From Nocardia inohanensis NBRC 100128 (GTDB lineage Bacteria; Actinomycetota; Actinomycetes; Mycobacteriales; Mycobacteriaceae): a stretch of 64,000 nucleotides of DNA. The notes beneath the pieces are model-generated. The model saw only the letters and a program-made list of their open reading frames with translations. It was not told the origin of the DNA and did not search any database. Where the stretch lies: the NCBI RefSeq assembly GCF_001612945.1, contig NZ_BDBK01000007.1, positions 278,406 to 342,405 of the forward strand, written 5' to 3'. This document shows positions 26,799 to 35,247 of this stretch, in pieces. How positions within the stretch are numbered: the stretch's first letter is position 1; every line of letters starts with the position of its first letter. The translations under genes were made by a program, and so were the position numbers.

Positions 26799-27290
26799 GT
26801 GGAGTTCGACGTCACCATCGAGATCCCCCGGGGTCAGCGCAACAAGTACGAGGTCGATCACGAGACGGGACGCGTGCGGCTGGACCGCTACCTGTACACG
26901 CCGATGATGTACCCGGCCGACTACGGATACATCGAGAACACCCTCGGCGGCGACGGCGATCCGCTGGATTGCATGGTGCTGCTGCCCGAGCCGGTGTTCC
27001 CGGGTGTGCTGGTCGAGGCGCGTCCGGTGGGCGTGCTCATCATGAGCGATGAGGCCGGCACCGACGAGAAGCTGGTCGCGGTCCCGAACAAGGACAAGCG
27101 CTGGGATCACATCCAGGACGTCGAGGACATCCCGGAGTTCCAGCGCAAGGAGATCGCGCACTTCTTCGAGCGCTACAAGGACCTGGAGCCCGGCAAGTGG
27201 GTCAAGGTCGAGGGCTGGGAGAACCGTGAGAAGGCCGAGAGACTGGTGACCGAGGCGTACGCCCGGTTGAAGGAGCAGGGCTCGCACTGA
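26799..27290 (+). CDS. ppa: inorganic pyrophosphatase
   Basis: 163 residues. Hydrolyses PPi from biosynthetic reactions. Family I features: [38 protein letters not shown], the metal-binding [11 protein letters not shown], then [19 protein letters not shown] start with GAAGAAGGAG 5-6 bp upstream; the frame is open further upstream but the extra residues are not homologous. Length matches the family. Confidence 0.96.
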   Translation: MEFDVTIEIPRGQRNKYEVDHETGRVRLDRYLYTPMMYPADYGYIENTLGGDGDPLDCMVLLPEPVFPGVLVEARPVGVLIMSDEAGTDEKLVAVPNKDKRWDHIQDVEDIPEFQRKEIAHFFERYKDLEPGKWVKVEGWENREKAERLVTEAYARLKEQGSH

Positions 27291-27302
27291 GTCGCGGGTG
27301 AG

Positions 27303-27331
27303 GGGGCGTGGGCCGGATCGGTTCGCGCCCC
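27303..27331. terminator. possible bidirectional terminator between ppa and MFS gene
   Basis: GGGGCG and CGCCCC arms around an 18-base interval, followed on the plus strand by TTCGTCATT. It sits in the 45-bp gap between convergent genes. Loop is long, so moderate support. Confidence 0.45.
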
Positions 27332-27335
27332 TTCG

Positions 27336-28904
27336 TCATTCTCCGGCTCCGAGCCCGGCGGTGGTGCGGAGCGGTACTTCCTTCCAGAACAGGACCAGGA
27401 TCAATGCCACCAGCGTGACCGCCGAGGTGGTCAGGAACACCGTGGACAGCGATTCGGCGAATCCGTCCTGGAAGGCCCGCGCGATCTGCGGGGGCAGGTG
27501 TTTGATGATCGAACTGTCGCTGAGCACCTTCTCGGTCGGCGCGTTCGAGGTCTCTACCGTCACACCGAGTTTCGACTTGATGTTCGGGACGAGCCGGGTG
27601 AAGAGAATCGACAGGAAAACCGCCGCGCCCAGCGTGCCGCCGATCTGCCGGAAGAAGGTGGCGGCGGCGGTCGAGACGCCCATATCCTTGGGCGGCAAGG
27701 CATTCTGCAAGGCCACGATGAGCGGCTGCATGAGATTCCCGAGCCCGAATCCCACGCACAGCATGTACAGCACCACGATCCAGAACGGCGTATCGGTGCG
27801 CAGATAGTGCAGCAGGAACAGGCCCAGCGTGATCATGGCCGCGCCCAGAACGGTGTACGGCCGATAGCGCCCGGTCCGCGAGATCAGCTGCCCGGACAGT
27901 ACCGAGCCGAGCATCATGCCCAGCACCATCGGCAGCATCTCCAGACCGCCGACCATCGGGCTCGCGCCCCGCACCACCTGCAAATACTGTGGCAGCAACA
28001 GGATTCCGCCGAACATGCCCGCGCCCACCACGAACGAGATGATCACGCCGAGCGCGAAGGTGCGGTTGGCGAAGATGCGCAGCGGGATCAGCGCGGCATC
28101 GCCCATGACGGCCTCCACCGCCACGAATCCGAGCACGCCCAGGCCGCCGATGACGTAGCAGAGCACCGAACGTCCACTGCCCCAGCCCCATTCGCGACCC
28201 TGTTCGGCGACGATCAGCAAGGGCGTGAGGCCGATGACCAGCACCAGCGCACCCCAATAGTCCACGCGGTCACGGGATTTCTCCCGCACCGGCAGCTGCA
28301 AGACGCGCGTCACCACCGCCAGCGTGAACAGGCCGATCGGCACATTGACCAGGAAGACCCAGCGCCAGCCCGCGATTCCGAGAATGCTCTCCTGCCCCGC
28401 GAACAAGCCGCCCAGCACCGGGCCGATCACGCTGGAGGTGCCGAACACCGCCAGGAAATAGCCTTGGTAGCGCGACCTTTCGCGCGGGCTCACGATATCG
28501 CCGACGATGGTGAGCGCCAGCGACATCAATCCACCCGCACCCAAACCCTGAACGGCCCGGAAAATGGCCAGCTCGTACATGGATTGCGCGAAGGTGCACA
28601 GCAGCGAACCGGTCAGGAAGATGGATATGGCGGCGAGGTAGAAAGGCTTGCGCCCGTACATATCCGAGAGTTTGCCGTACAGCGGCGTGGCCAGCGTGGC
28701 GGTGATCAGATACGCGGTGGTGGCCCAGGCTTGCAGGGCGTAGCCGTCGAGATCATCGGCAATGGTGCGGATCGCCGTGGAGACGATGGTCTGATCCAGC
28801 GCCGCGAGCAGAATGCCGAGCAGCAGGCCACTCAAGATCACCAATATTTGCCTGTGGGTGAAGTCGCCTTCGCCGGTCGACTCGCGCACTTCGGATGTAG
28901 CCAT
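27336..28904 (-). CDS. MFS transporter, DHA2 (EmrB/QacA) family
   Basis: 522 residues, about 14 TM segments. Drug:H+ antiporter family 2 signatures: LAALDQTIVSTAIRTIADDL (motif D1), LYGKLSDMYGRKPFYLAAI (motif A) and the alternating-access motif C region VFGTSSVIGPVLGGLFAG. Probably exports a hydrophobic toxicant or metabolite; specificity cannot be read. ATG at 28904 has GGAGG 6 bp upstream, preferred to an ATG nine codons earlier. No regulator adjacent. Its upstream spacer contains a GGGGTT/AAGCCCC hairpin motif also found in the 56.65-kb repeat cluster. Confidence 0.9.
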   Translation of the reverse strand: MATSEVRESTGEGDFTHRQILVILSGLLLGILLAALDQTIVSTAIRTIADDLDGYALQAWATTAYLITATLATPLYGKLSDMYGRKPFYLAAISIFLTGSLLCTFAQSMYELAIFRAVQGLGAGGLMSLALTIVGDIVSPRERSRYQGYFLAVFGTSSVIGPVLGGLFAGQESILGIAGWRWVFLVNVPIGLFTLAVVTRVLQLPVREKSRDRVDYWGALVLVIGLTPLLIVAEQGREWGWGSGRSVLCYVIGGLGVLGFVAVEAVMGDAALIPLRIFANRTFALGVIISFVVGAGMFGGILLLPQYLQVVRGASPMVGGLEMLPMVLGMMLGSVLSGQLISRTGRYRPYTVLGAAMITLGLFLLHYLRTDTPFWIVVLYMLCVGFGLGNLMQPLIVALQNALPPKDMGVSTAAATFFRQIGGTLGAAVFLSILFTRLVPNIKSKLGVTVETSNAPTEKVLSDSSIIKHLPPQIARAFQDGFAESLSTVFLTTSAVTLVALILVLFWKEVPLRTTAGLGAGE

Positions 28905-28967
28905 GAAGAACCTCCAGCCCCGACCAACCATAGGCCGGGGAACCGGAGGTGCACAGTCCTTTTAGCA

Positions 28968-29000
28968 GATCCCAGGGGGTTCGGGGCGAAGCCCCTGAGA
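28968..29000. repeat. single copy of dispersed GGGGCTTCGCCCC hairpin motif
   Basis: On the minus strand this reads CAGGGGCTTCGCCCCGAACC followed by CCCTGGG. About 22 bases match the 34-bp units at 56652-56745. Perfect GGGGC/GCCCC arms with a TTCG tetraloop. It lies between the crotonase stop (29014) and the MFS start, so it could terminate the crotonase transcript. Confidence 0.7.
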
Positions 29001-29013
29001 GCTACGAGAGTCG

Positions 29014-29835
29014 TTACCTACCCCGGAAACGCGGGGGGCGCTTCTCGAAGACCGCCGTGATGGCCTCGGTGAGGTCCTCCGACGGCAGGAAGGCCGCGTT
29101 CCAGGCCGAGACGTAGCGCAGACCGTCCGCGACCTTGCCGCGGTTCGGCTGATCGAGCACGTCCTTGATGCCCTGCACCACCAGCGGCGGGTTGGCGGCG
29201 ATCTCCCGCGCCATCTCGTGCGCCGCGTTCAGCACCGCGTCCTGATCCTCGAACACCTCGTTGATCAGCCCGATCTTCTCGGCCCGCACGGCGTCGATGT
29301 CCTTGCCGGTGAGGGCGAGCTCGCGCACATGCCCCTCGCCGATGATCCCCGGCAGCCGGTGCAGCGACCCGATATCCGCCACGATCGCCACCTTCGCCTC
29401 GCGCAGGCTGAACTTGGCGTCCGCGCTCGCCAGCCGCACATCCACGGCCGCGATCAGATCCAGCCCGCCGCCGATGCACCAGCCGGAGATGGCCGCGATG
29501 ACCGGCTTGCGGCAATCCGCCACCGCCGTCACCGCGTCCTGCATCTCGCGCACGTGCTTCAGGAAGTCGGTGCGCGGCCCGGCCAGGGCCTTGTCGGCCA
29601 GCAGCGGCCCGAACAGCGGGCTCATGGCGGGCAGGTCCAGCCCGTAGGAGAAGTGCTTGCCCGACCCGGTCAGCACGATGGCCCGGATCTCCGGGTCGGC
29701 ATCGAGTTCGCGGAAGACGAGCGGCAGCTCGCGCCAGAAGTCCGGGCCCATGGCATTGCCCTTGCCGGGGCCGGTCAGGGTCACCTGGGCGACGTGGTCC
29801 TTGCTTTCTACCTCGAAAGCCTTCCAATCGGTCAT
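29014..29835 (-). CDS. crotonase family protein, enoyl-CoA hydratase or dienoyl-CoA isomerase
   Basis: 273 residues. Oxyanion-hole segments GKHFSYGLDLPAM and AISGWCIGGGLDLIAAVDVR. The segment SLREAKVAIVADIGSLHRLP resembles delta3,5-delta2,4-dienoyl-CoA isomerases, with Glu in REAKV and Asp in VADIG, more than hydratases with two catalytic Glu. The C-terminal EKRPPRFRGR tail is family-typical. Acts in beta-oxidation. Isolated gene; the isomerase call is inference from the active-site pattern. Confidence 0.85.
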   Translation of the reverse strand: MTDWKAFEVESKDHVAQVTLTGPGKGNAMGPDFWRELPLVFRELDADPEIRAIVLTGSGKHFSYGLDLPAMSPLFGPLLADKALAGPRTDFLKHVREMQDAVTAVADCRKPVIAAISGWCIGGGLDLIAAVDVRLASADAKFSLREAKVAIVADIGSLHRLPGIIGEGHVRELALTGKDIDAVRAEKIGLINEVFEDQDAVLNAAHEMAREIAANPPLVVQGIKDVLDQPNRGKVADGLRYVSAWNAAFLPSEDLTEAITAVFEKRPPRFRGR

Positions 29836-29981
29836 CGGTCCAGCGTATCGGGGGTGCCGGTGTCCCGGACAGGCAGTGTTAAAGGTGTGCTAATTCTGCT
29901 GGGCCGCACTGTTTTACGCATGGTTGCGGACGCACGATTAGGGGGTCCGCACAAGCTACACCCCCAGTGTGTGAGGTCACG

Positions 29982-30302
29982 ATGTTGATGCATCACGGAA
30001 TCGGCCTCGACCGCTTCAATCACCTCCCCAGGACCCGGGCCATCCACGCCCTCTACGAATGCTGTTGCAACGTCACCTGGGCCGCGAAGCTGGCCGACGG
30101 CCGCCCCTATCCCGGCTACCGAGCGCTGCAAACCGCGGCGACCGCCGAAATCCACGCCCTCTCCCCCACCGATCTGGAGCGCGTCTTCGATTCCTGTGTC
30201 CACGAACAGGTTTCGGAGCACTCCACCGCGGAGCTGATCCGCATCACCGAAGCGCGAATCCTGCGAATGCTCGGCCCCGAGGACGGCTATCCCGATTACT
30301 GA
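29982..30302 (+). CDS. short protein resembling the N-terminal half of OHCU decarboxylase
   Basis: 106 residues from ATG 29982 (GAGGT just upstream; GTG at 29967 also possible). IGLDRFNHLPRTRAIHALYE then CCCNVTWAAKL and GRPYPGYRALQTAATAEIHAL follow the first ~65 residues of 2-oxo-4-hydroxy-4-carboxy-5-ureidoimidazoline decarboxylases (urate breakdown). The family's HPRIG motif is absent; the equivalent region reads FDSCVHEQVSEHS, and the protein ends about 55 residues short. It is therefore probably not an active decarboxylase. No other uricolytic gene is nearby. Monocistronic. Confidence 0.65.
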   Translation: MLMHHGIGLDRFNHLPRTRAIHALYECCCNVTWAAKLADGRPYPGYRALQTAATAEIHALSPTDLERVFDSCVHEQVSEHSTAELIRITEARILRMLGPEDGYPDY

Positions 30303-30342
30303 TCCCCCGCACATCCACCGCAATCGCTCTACCCTGGTTGCC

Positions 30343-30816
30343 ATGCGCAGGTCCCTGCCACCGGTCGCGACAAGGGTTTCCGACACCTTGATCCAGCGCG
30401 GCCATCACGGGGTGATAGTCACCCAGCCCACGCCCACCCACACCGCGGCCGAGGCGGCGGAAGCCCTGGGCGTGGACGTCGGAGCCATCACCAAATCCCT
30501 GGTGTTCCTGCTGGACGAGGATCCGGTGCTGCTGCTGGTCTCCGGCGCGCACCAGGTGCATCTGGCCAATACCGGAAAGCGCCTGGACGGCACGCTGACT
30601 CGGGCGCCGGCGGCCATGGTGCGCGAGGTGACCGGGCAGCCGATCGGCGGGGTGGCTCCGCTCGGGCATCCCACCAACCTGCCCACCTTCATCGATAACG
30701 CGCTCGCCCGGCATCAGGAGTTGTGGGCGGCGGGCGGGCATCCCAGCACGCTGTTCCGGACCACGTTCGGGGAGCTGGTGCGGATCACCGCGGGCCTGGC
30801 CATCGACGTGGATTGA
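30343..30816 (+). CDS. YbaK/EbsC family aminoacyl-tRNA deacylase-like protein
   Basis: 157 residues. Shows the YbaK/ProX editing fold: TAAEAAEALGVDVGAITKSLVFL with the conserved Lys, VLLLVSGAHQVHL, VREVTGQPIGGVAPLGHP and the late GHPSTLFRTTFGELVRIT. Such proteins hydrolyse mischarged Cys- or Ala-tRNA(Pro) in trans. Which substrate cannot be decided. Forty bases after the preceding small gene; possibly one transcript. Confidence 0.9.
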   Translation: MRRSLPPVATRVSDTLIQRGHHGVIVTQPTPTHTAAEAAEALGVDVGAITKSLVFLLDEDPVLLLVSGAHQVHLANTGKRLDGTLTRAPAAMVREVTGQPIGGVAPLGHPTNLPTFIDNALARHQELWAAGGHPSTLFRTTFGELVRITAGLAIDVD

Positions 30817-30872
30817 GCGAGATTTCGCACAGCCTGGGAATAAGCGGCCGGGCGCGGGCGTAGGTTCGAGGC

Positions 30873-31421
30873 GTGAGCGATTCTCCGGTGCCCGGGTCCG
30901 AGCTACAGGTGCCCGATGATCTGAGCGGTATCACCGCGCAGCAGTATCGGGCGGCCATGCGGCATTACCCGGCGGGCGTCACCATCGTGACGCTGAACTC
31001 GAAGAACGGTCCGGTCGGTTTCACCGCCACCTCGTTCGCGTCCCTCTCGGCCCAGCCACCCCTGATCTCCTTCAATATCGCCCACACCTCGTCGAGCATC
31101 GAGGCACTGCGGCACGCCGACTCGGTGGTGGTGCATTTCCTGGGCGAGCATCAGAAACATCTGGCGCAGCGCTTCAGCCGCACCGCCGAGGAACGCTTCA
31201 CCGACCGGTCGCTATGGAACACCCTGGAGTCCGGCGAGCCGATCCTGCACGGCACGCCGATCTGGGTGCGCGCCACCATCTACCAGCGCATCGAACTGGG
31301 CGACCACGATCTGATCATCGGCCTGGTGACTCGGGTCTACGACCAGACCCAGGACACCCCGGCCGCGGGCCCGCTCGTCTACTACAACGGGGCCTACCAC
31401 CGCGCCGAGATCGCCGACTGA
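30873..31421 (+). CDS. flavin reductase family protein
   Basis: 182 residues. FMN-binding split-barrel of the HpaC/HsaB type: [53 protein letters not shown] and the C-terminal [12 protein letters not shown]. Supplies reduced flavin to a two-component monooxygenase; none is encoded nearby. GTG start with GAGGC just upstream. Convergent with lysE, one base apart. Confidence 0.9.
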   Translation: MSDSPVPGSELQVPDDLSGITAQQYRAAMRHYPAGVTIVTLNSKNGPVGFTATSFASLSAQPPLISFNIAHTSSSIEALRHADSVVVHFLGEHQKHLAQRFSRTAEERFTDRSLWNTLESGEPILHGTPIWVRATIYQRIELGDHDLIIGLVTRVYDQTQDTPAAGPLVYYNGAYHRAEIAD

Positions 31422-31422
31422 T

Positions 31423-32043
31423 TCACGCCGCCGACGCGGCCGTACCGATCCCGAGCGCCGCCAGCACCGCCGCGCTCGCCCGCTCCAGCCGCCGGCGCAC
31501 CCTGGGCCGCCGCAACAGCGCCACCGCCCGCGACGCGGCCACCGCCAGCAGCACCATTTCGACTGCGGCCACACTGGATTCGATGGCCCCCAGCGTCAGC
31601 GTGTTCACGAAAGTCACGTCGGCGAGAAACTGCGGCAGCACCGCCAGATAGAACAACCCCACCTTCGGGTTCAGCACACAGGACAGCAATCCCGCAGCGA
31701 ACGCGGAGCGAACCCGCGAATCCGGTTCCGGCACCGCGCCGGACTGCTCCGATTCATCGCCACGACGAGCCAGCAGCGCGCGAACTCCCAAGTACACCAG
31801 GTAGATTCCGCCGATCACCTTGAGCGTGCGATAGGCAGCCGCAGACTGCTCCAGCAGCGCCGCCACCCCCGCCGCGACCACCACCGCCCACACGATGCCC
31901 CCGGCCGCCGATCCCATCGCCGCCGCCACGGCCTGACGTCGCCCGGCCATCGAAAAGCGCAGGACCAGAAAGGTATCCGGCCCGGGCGTCAGAGCGAGCA
32001 AGACGCACAATCCCACAAAGCTCAACAGCAGCGGAAGACTCAT
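31423..32043 (-). CDS. LysE/RhtB family amino-acid exporter
   Basis: 206 residues with about six TM segments. Family signature LLALTPGPDTFLVLRFSMAG at the N-terminus, GGIVWAVVVAAGVAALL, then LKVIGGIYLVYLGVRAL and SCVLNPKVGLFYLAVLPQF. Exports amino acids or small metabolites; substrate unknown. ATG preceded by AGAGGGC. Confidence 0.92.
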   Translation of the reverse strand: MSLPLLLSFVGLCVLLALTPGPDTFLVLRFSMAGRRQAVAAAMGSAAGGIVWAVVVAAGVAALLEQSAAAYRTLKVIGGIYLVYLGVRALLARRGDESEQSGAVPEPDSRVRSAFAAGLLSCVLNPKVGLFYLAVLPQFLADVTFVNTLTLGAIESSVAAVEMVLLAVAASRAVALLRRPRVRRRLERASAAVLAALGIGTAASAA

Positions 32044-32245
32044 GCCCTCTATGCCAACTCACAATGTGATGACCAGGCAAGTCCCACAATGACAAGACCG
32101 CTGACCTGTCCCCGACAGGCGGCCATTGATACCAGCGGGACAACTGATTTCGTGAGACCTGGGTAACTCGCCGGGTACGCCCAAAATTGTCTCGGCACCC
32201 GACCGCAGGCACGGGTCGACGACGCCGACGTCCCTCAGCCGACCG

Positions 32246-32923
32246 CTAAATACGCGAAGAGGCGGGGGAGCACTCTGTGCCCAGTTCACGGAAGAGGTCG
32301 GTGTTCATGGTGAAGGCGAGTCGCGCTTCGTCGAGGACCCGCTCGACCTCGGCTCCGGCGATCGGCATGGCGTCCAATGCCTCTCGGTATTCGCGCTTGA
32401 ACGCGGCCGGATTCGAGATGCCTTCGAACACGTAGAACCGCACGCCGTCGCCCTTCTTGGGCAGGTCCCACAGCTTCTCCGCGGTGCCGCGAATGACCTG
32501 GCCGCCAGAGAGATCGCCCAGGTAGCGGGTGTAGTGGTGCACCACGTACCCGGCCGGCCACTCGTTCGCGCACTCCTCGATGCGGGCGGCGTAGGCGGCG
32601 GTGGACGGCAGCGGGGTCAGCTCGTCGCGCCAGTTCGCGCCGCCCAGGTAGTCGAGGTCGGTCTCGAGCGCGGCCAGGCGGTCCAGCTCGGGGCGCACGA
32701 ACGGACCCGCGACGGGATCGGAAGCCAATGCGGCGGAATGCTTTTCGAGTGCTTCGTAGACGAACCAGAGCTGCCCGGTGTAGCGGTAGAAGGCTTGGAC
32801 GCCGAGCTGTCCGGTGAGCAGATCGCGCATGAAGGTGGAGTGCTCGGCCTCGCTGTGCTGCTGTTCGGTCGCGGTGCGAATGAGCGTCGAGAACGGCGTA
32901 GCGGCGTCTACCGTGCTGGTCAT
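32246..32923 (-). CDS. hmuO: heme oxygenase (biliverdin-producing)
   Basis: 225 residues. Degrades heme to biliverdin, CO and iron. Proximal His lies in TEQQHSEAEHSTFMRDL (about residue 23), and the distal helix has the GDLSGGQVI signature. Length and motifs match the canonical HmuO family, not the IsdG/MhuD type. ATG with GAGGGAG 7 bp upstream. A DtxR/IdeR-like box lies about 38 bp upstream, indicating iron-repressed transcription. No heme importer gene is adjacent. Confidence 0.95.
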   Translation of the reverse strand: MTSTVDAATPFSTLIRTATEQQHSEAEHSTFMRDLLTGQLGVQAFYRYTGQLWFVYEALEKHSAALASDPVAGPFVRPELDRLAALETDLDYLGGANWRDELTPLPSTAAYAARIEECANEWPAGYVVHHYTRYLGDLSGGQVIRGTAEKLWDLPKKGDGVRFYVFEGISNPAAFKREYREALDAMPIAGAEVERVLDEARLAFTMNTDLFRELGTECSPASSRI

Positions 32924-32960
32924 GGTCGAGCTCCCTCGTGATCAACTCCGGGCGCACTCT

Positions 32961-32979
32961 TTAGGCCACCCTAACTTCG
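32961..32979 (-). promoter_or_regulatory. putative IdeR (DtxR-type) iron box upstream of hmuO
   Basis: TTAGGCCACCCTAACTT contains TTAGG-N4-CCTAA, matching the core of the actinobacterial iron-box consensus (TTAGGTTAGSCTAACCTAA). It is the only such palindrome in the spacer and lies 38 bp before the hmuO ATG. Fe-loaded IdeR there would block transcription. Confidence 0.75.
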
Positions 32980-33066
32980 TCTCCGACTGTACGCCTCAGC
33001 AACGATCTCGCGATTCGAACTTCGGCACCCTCCCACTCCAACTTTCGGATGATTTTCGCGGCGGGG

Positions 33067-33096
33067 TTGACAACCACCCGAGCCATCTGCCAGCCT
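33067..33096 (+). promoter_or_regulatory. candidate promoter of the SAM-IV leader
   Basis: TTGACA at 33067-33072 is a perfect -35 element. A weak -10-like CAGCCT follows after 18 bp, ten bases before the riboswitch begins. Position fits; the -10 is poor. Confidence 0.4.
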
Positions 33097-33105
33097 CTCC
33101 AATCA

Positions 33106-33221
33106 GGTCATGAGTACCAGCGTCAAGCCCTGGCTAGCTGGTCGGCAACCCTCCTCCGCGGTGGGGTGCTCCAGGTGACGACCGGGCCGTAGTCCGACCG
33201 GACACGGCAAGCGCGGACTCT
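33106..33221 (+). ncRNA. SAM-IV riboswitch
   Basis: Begins GGTCATGAGTACCAGCGTCA and contains the SAM-binding core GGTCGGCAACCCTCC, then CCGCGGTGGGGTGCTCCAGG and the closing TGACGACC pairing with the 5' GGTCA. A 3' segment CACGGCAAGCGCGGACT fits the peripheral pseudoknot of the SAM-IV class. The order and spacing match the actinobacterial SAM-IV consensus remembered from mycobacterial examples almost base for base. It lies 51 bp before the SufS-like gene, so high SAM should lower expression of that gene. Confidence 0.92.
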
Positions 33222-33272
33222 CGATCACCTGTTGTGCTGATCGCGCGTCCCATGATCCGACGGGATTTCGTG

Positions 33273-34586
33273 ATGACTGCTTTCGCCGACCAGACCTGTG
33301 CCCCGCTCGCCGCCGTCTCCGGCTGCGACCTCCAGGTCCCCCTCGTCCAGGGCGGAACCACCACCTACGCCAACTTCGACTACGCCGCCAGCGCCCCCGC
33401 ATTGCGGCAGGCCACCGACCGTATTTCGGAGCTGCTGCCGTACTACGCCAGCGTGCACCGCGGCGCCGGCTACGCCTCCCGCGTCTCTACCGACTGCTAC
33501 GAATCCGCCCGCGGCTCGGTCGCGCGCTTCCTCAACGCCGCCGACGATCAGGTCGTGGTCTTCACCCGCAACACCACCGACTCGCTCAATCTGCTCGCCT
33601 CCTGCGTACCCGGCGACACCGTGGTGCTGGATGTGGAACACCACGCCAATTTCCTGCCGTGGGAGCGGCACGGCCGCCGGGTGGTGCCGGTCGCGGACAC
33701 CATCGAGGAGACGATTCAGCGGCTGGTCGCCGAATTGTGTTCGAAACCCGCTGCGCTGCTTGCGGTTACCGGGGCGTCGAATGTGACCGGCGAACTGCTG
33801 CCCATCGAACGCCTAGCCTGGATCGCGCACCAGTGCGGCACCCGCATCCTGGTCGATGCCGCCCAGCTGGCCCCGCACCGCCGCATCGATCTGCGGACCT
33901 CCGGCGTCGACTACCTGGTGTTCTCCGGCCACAAGGCGTACGCCCCCTTCGGCGCGGGTGTACTGGTCGGTCGCCGCGACTGGCTCGACGCCGCCGAACC
34001 CTACCTGGCCGGCGGCGGCGCGGTCCGCTCCGTCACCAGCGACAGCGTCGAATGGGCTCCGGCCCCGCAGCGCCACGAGGCCGGCTCGCCCAATGTGCTC
34101 GGCGTGGCCGCGCTCGCCGCCGCCTGCGATGCGCTCGCCGCCATCGACGAGACCACCGCCGTCGAACACGAGCAGTACCTCACCCATCGCCTGCGCTACG
34201 GCTTGAAAACCGTTCCGGGCGTGAACTTCCTGCGCATCTGGCGCGACAGCACCGACGCCGTCGGCATTGTCGCCTTCACCGTCGACGGGTTCGAACCCGC
34301 CCAGGTCGCCGCCTATCTCTCCGCCGAGCACGGCATCGGCGTGCGCGACGGCCGTTTCTGCGCGCACCCGCTGCTGGCGCGCCTCGGCGTCGATGCCGCC
34401 CTGCGCGCCAGCATCGGCCTCGGCACCACGGCAGCCGATGTGGACCGGCTCATCGATGCCGTCGCCACCCTCGTCGAATCGGGCCCGAAGTGGAATTACG
34501 CTCGCACCGAAGGGCATTGGAACCCGGTGCCCGAAACCCGCCCGTTCGGCAGCGGCACCGACGGCGCCGCGCCCTGCGCGTTCTAG
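33273..34586 (+). CDS. class V PLP-dependent enzyme, SufS/CsdA-like cysteine desulfurase
   Basis: About 437 residues. Fold-type I aminotransferase class V: NFDYAASAP start, HHANFLPW, VDAAQLAPH and the PLP Lys in YLVFSGHKAYAPFGAGVL. Near residue 370, GVRDGRFCAHPLL aligns with the SufS active-site loop (TGHHCAQP), so the catalytic Cys is kept. No SufU, SufE or SufBCD gene is nearby. Control by a SAM-IV riboswitch places it in sulfur amino-acid metabolism: it may release sulfur from cysteine or act on a related thio-substrate (inference). The ATG at 33273 is used; two upstream in-frame ATGs are less likely. Confidence 0.88.
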   Translation: MTAFADQTCAPLAAVSGCDLQVPLVQGGTTTYANFDYAASAPALRQATDRISELLPYYASVHRGAGYASRVSTDCYESARGSVARFLNAADDQVVVFTRNTTDSLNLLASCVPGDTVVLDVEHHANFLPWERHGRRVVPVADTIEETIQRLVAELCSKPAALLAVTGASNVTGELLPIERLAWIAHQCGTRILVDAAQLAPHRRIDLRTSGVDYLVFSGHKAYAPFGAGVLVGRRDWLDAAEPYLAGGGAVRSVTSDSVEWAPAPQRHEAGSPNVLGVAALAAACDALAAIDETTAVEHEQYLTHRLRYGLKTVPGVNFLRIWRDSTDAVGIVAFTVDGFEPAQVAAYLSAEHGIGVRDGRFCAHPLLARLGVDAALRASIGLGTTAADVDRLIDAVATLVESGPKWNYARTEGHWNPVPETRPFGSGTDGAAPCAF

Positions 34587-34771
34587 AAGACCAGATAGCG
34601 GGCGGCGAGCTCCTCGATCAGGGGGTCGCCGTCCGCGACCGCGTCGAGTGTCTCCAGGTCGTCCTGCACCGAGATCTGGCGTGGATCATCCTGATCCGGA
34701 TCCGGCGCACCGTCCTCGTTCAGTTGGCGAAGCAGCTTGGCACGTACACGTTCCTTGAGGGAATCGGTCAT
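34583..34771 (-). CDS. small conserved-looking hypothetical protein
   Basis: 62 residues, acidic in the middle (NEDGAPDPDQDD) with amphipathic ends (SLKERVRAKLLRQL, PLIEELAARYLVF). No recognisable domain or TM. Overlaps the convergent PLP gene end by 4 bp and lies 17 bp after the DUF2752 gene, so it may be the last gene of the TetR operon. Weak ribosome binding site. Confidence 0.6.
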   Translation of the reverse strand: MTDSLKERVRAKLLRQLNEDGAPDPDQDDPRQISVQDDLETLDAVADGDPLIEELAARYLVF

Positions 34772-34788
34772 ATCCAGAGCATTACCGA

Positions 34789-35247
34789 TTACACGGGAGC
34801 TAGCCAGCTACCCCACGGGGTATTTCGGAAAACCGTATAGCCGAGGAGAAAGGCGGCGGCGATCCAGACCGCGCGGGGCGGCAGAATCCGCGGGAGCGCC
34901 GGAACTCGGCCGTCGCCGCGCCGCACGCGCGCCAGCCAATTCACCCAGTAGGCGAAGAAGCCGAGGACCAGCGGCAGCACGAAGATATTGCTCTGGATCG
35001 CATCGAGAATCCGGCCGTCGGTGAGATTGTGCAGGCCGCGCAGGCCGCCGCAGCCCGGGCACCAGTAGCCGGTCAAGGTGTAGAAGGGGCAGACGCCGTA
35101 GGAACCTTCGGCGTGCGGATCCCGGAAATGCAGCAGCGCCAGCGTTCCGGCTGCGGCCGCGCCGGTGAGCAAGGGCAGGCCGACGCTCACCCAGCGCGGG
35201 CGGTTCGGGGCTTCGAGCTCGGGCGAGGCGGTGTCCACGAGGATCAA
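34789..35247 (-). CDS. DUF2752 domain membrane protein
   Basis: 152 residues with about three TM segments. Carries the DUF2752 hallmark CPFYTLTGYWCPGCGGLRGL (three Cys) after the first TM, then IFVLPLVLGFFAYWVNWL and AVWIAAAFLLGYTVF. Function unknown. Start ATG overlaps the TetR stop (ATGA), so it is cotranscribed and coupled. Confidence 0.88.
   Translation of the reverse strand: MILVDTASPELEAPNRPRWVSVGLPLLTGAAAAGTLALLHFRDPHAEGSYGVCPFYTLTGYWCPGCGGLRGLHNLTDGRILDAIQSNIFVLPLVLGFFAYWVNWLARVRRGDGRVPALPRILPPRAVWIAAAFLLGYTVFRNTPWGSWLAPV

Noticed and set aside
33273..34586. Housekeeping SufS of the Fe-S cluster operon
   Set aside because: No sufBCDUT genes are nearby and the gene is under a SAM-IV riboswitch; a distinct role is more likely.
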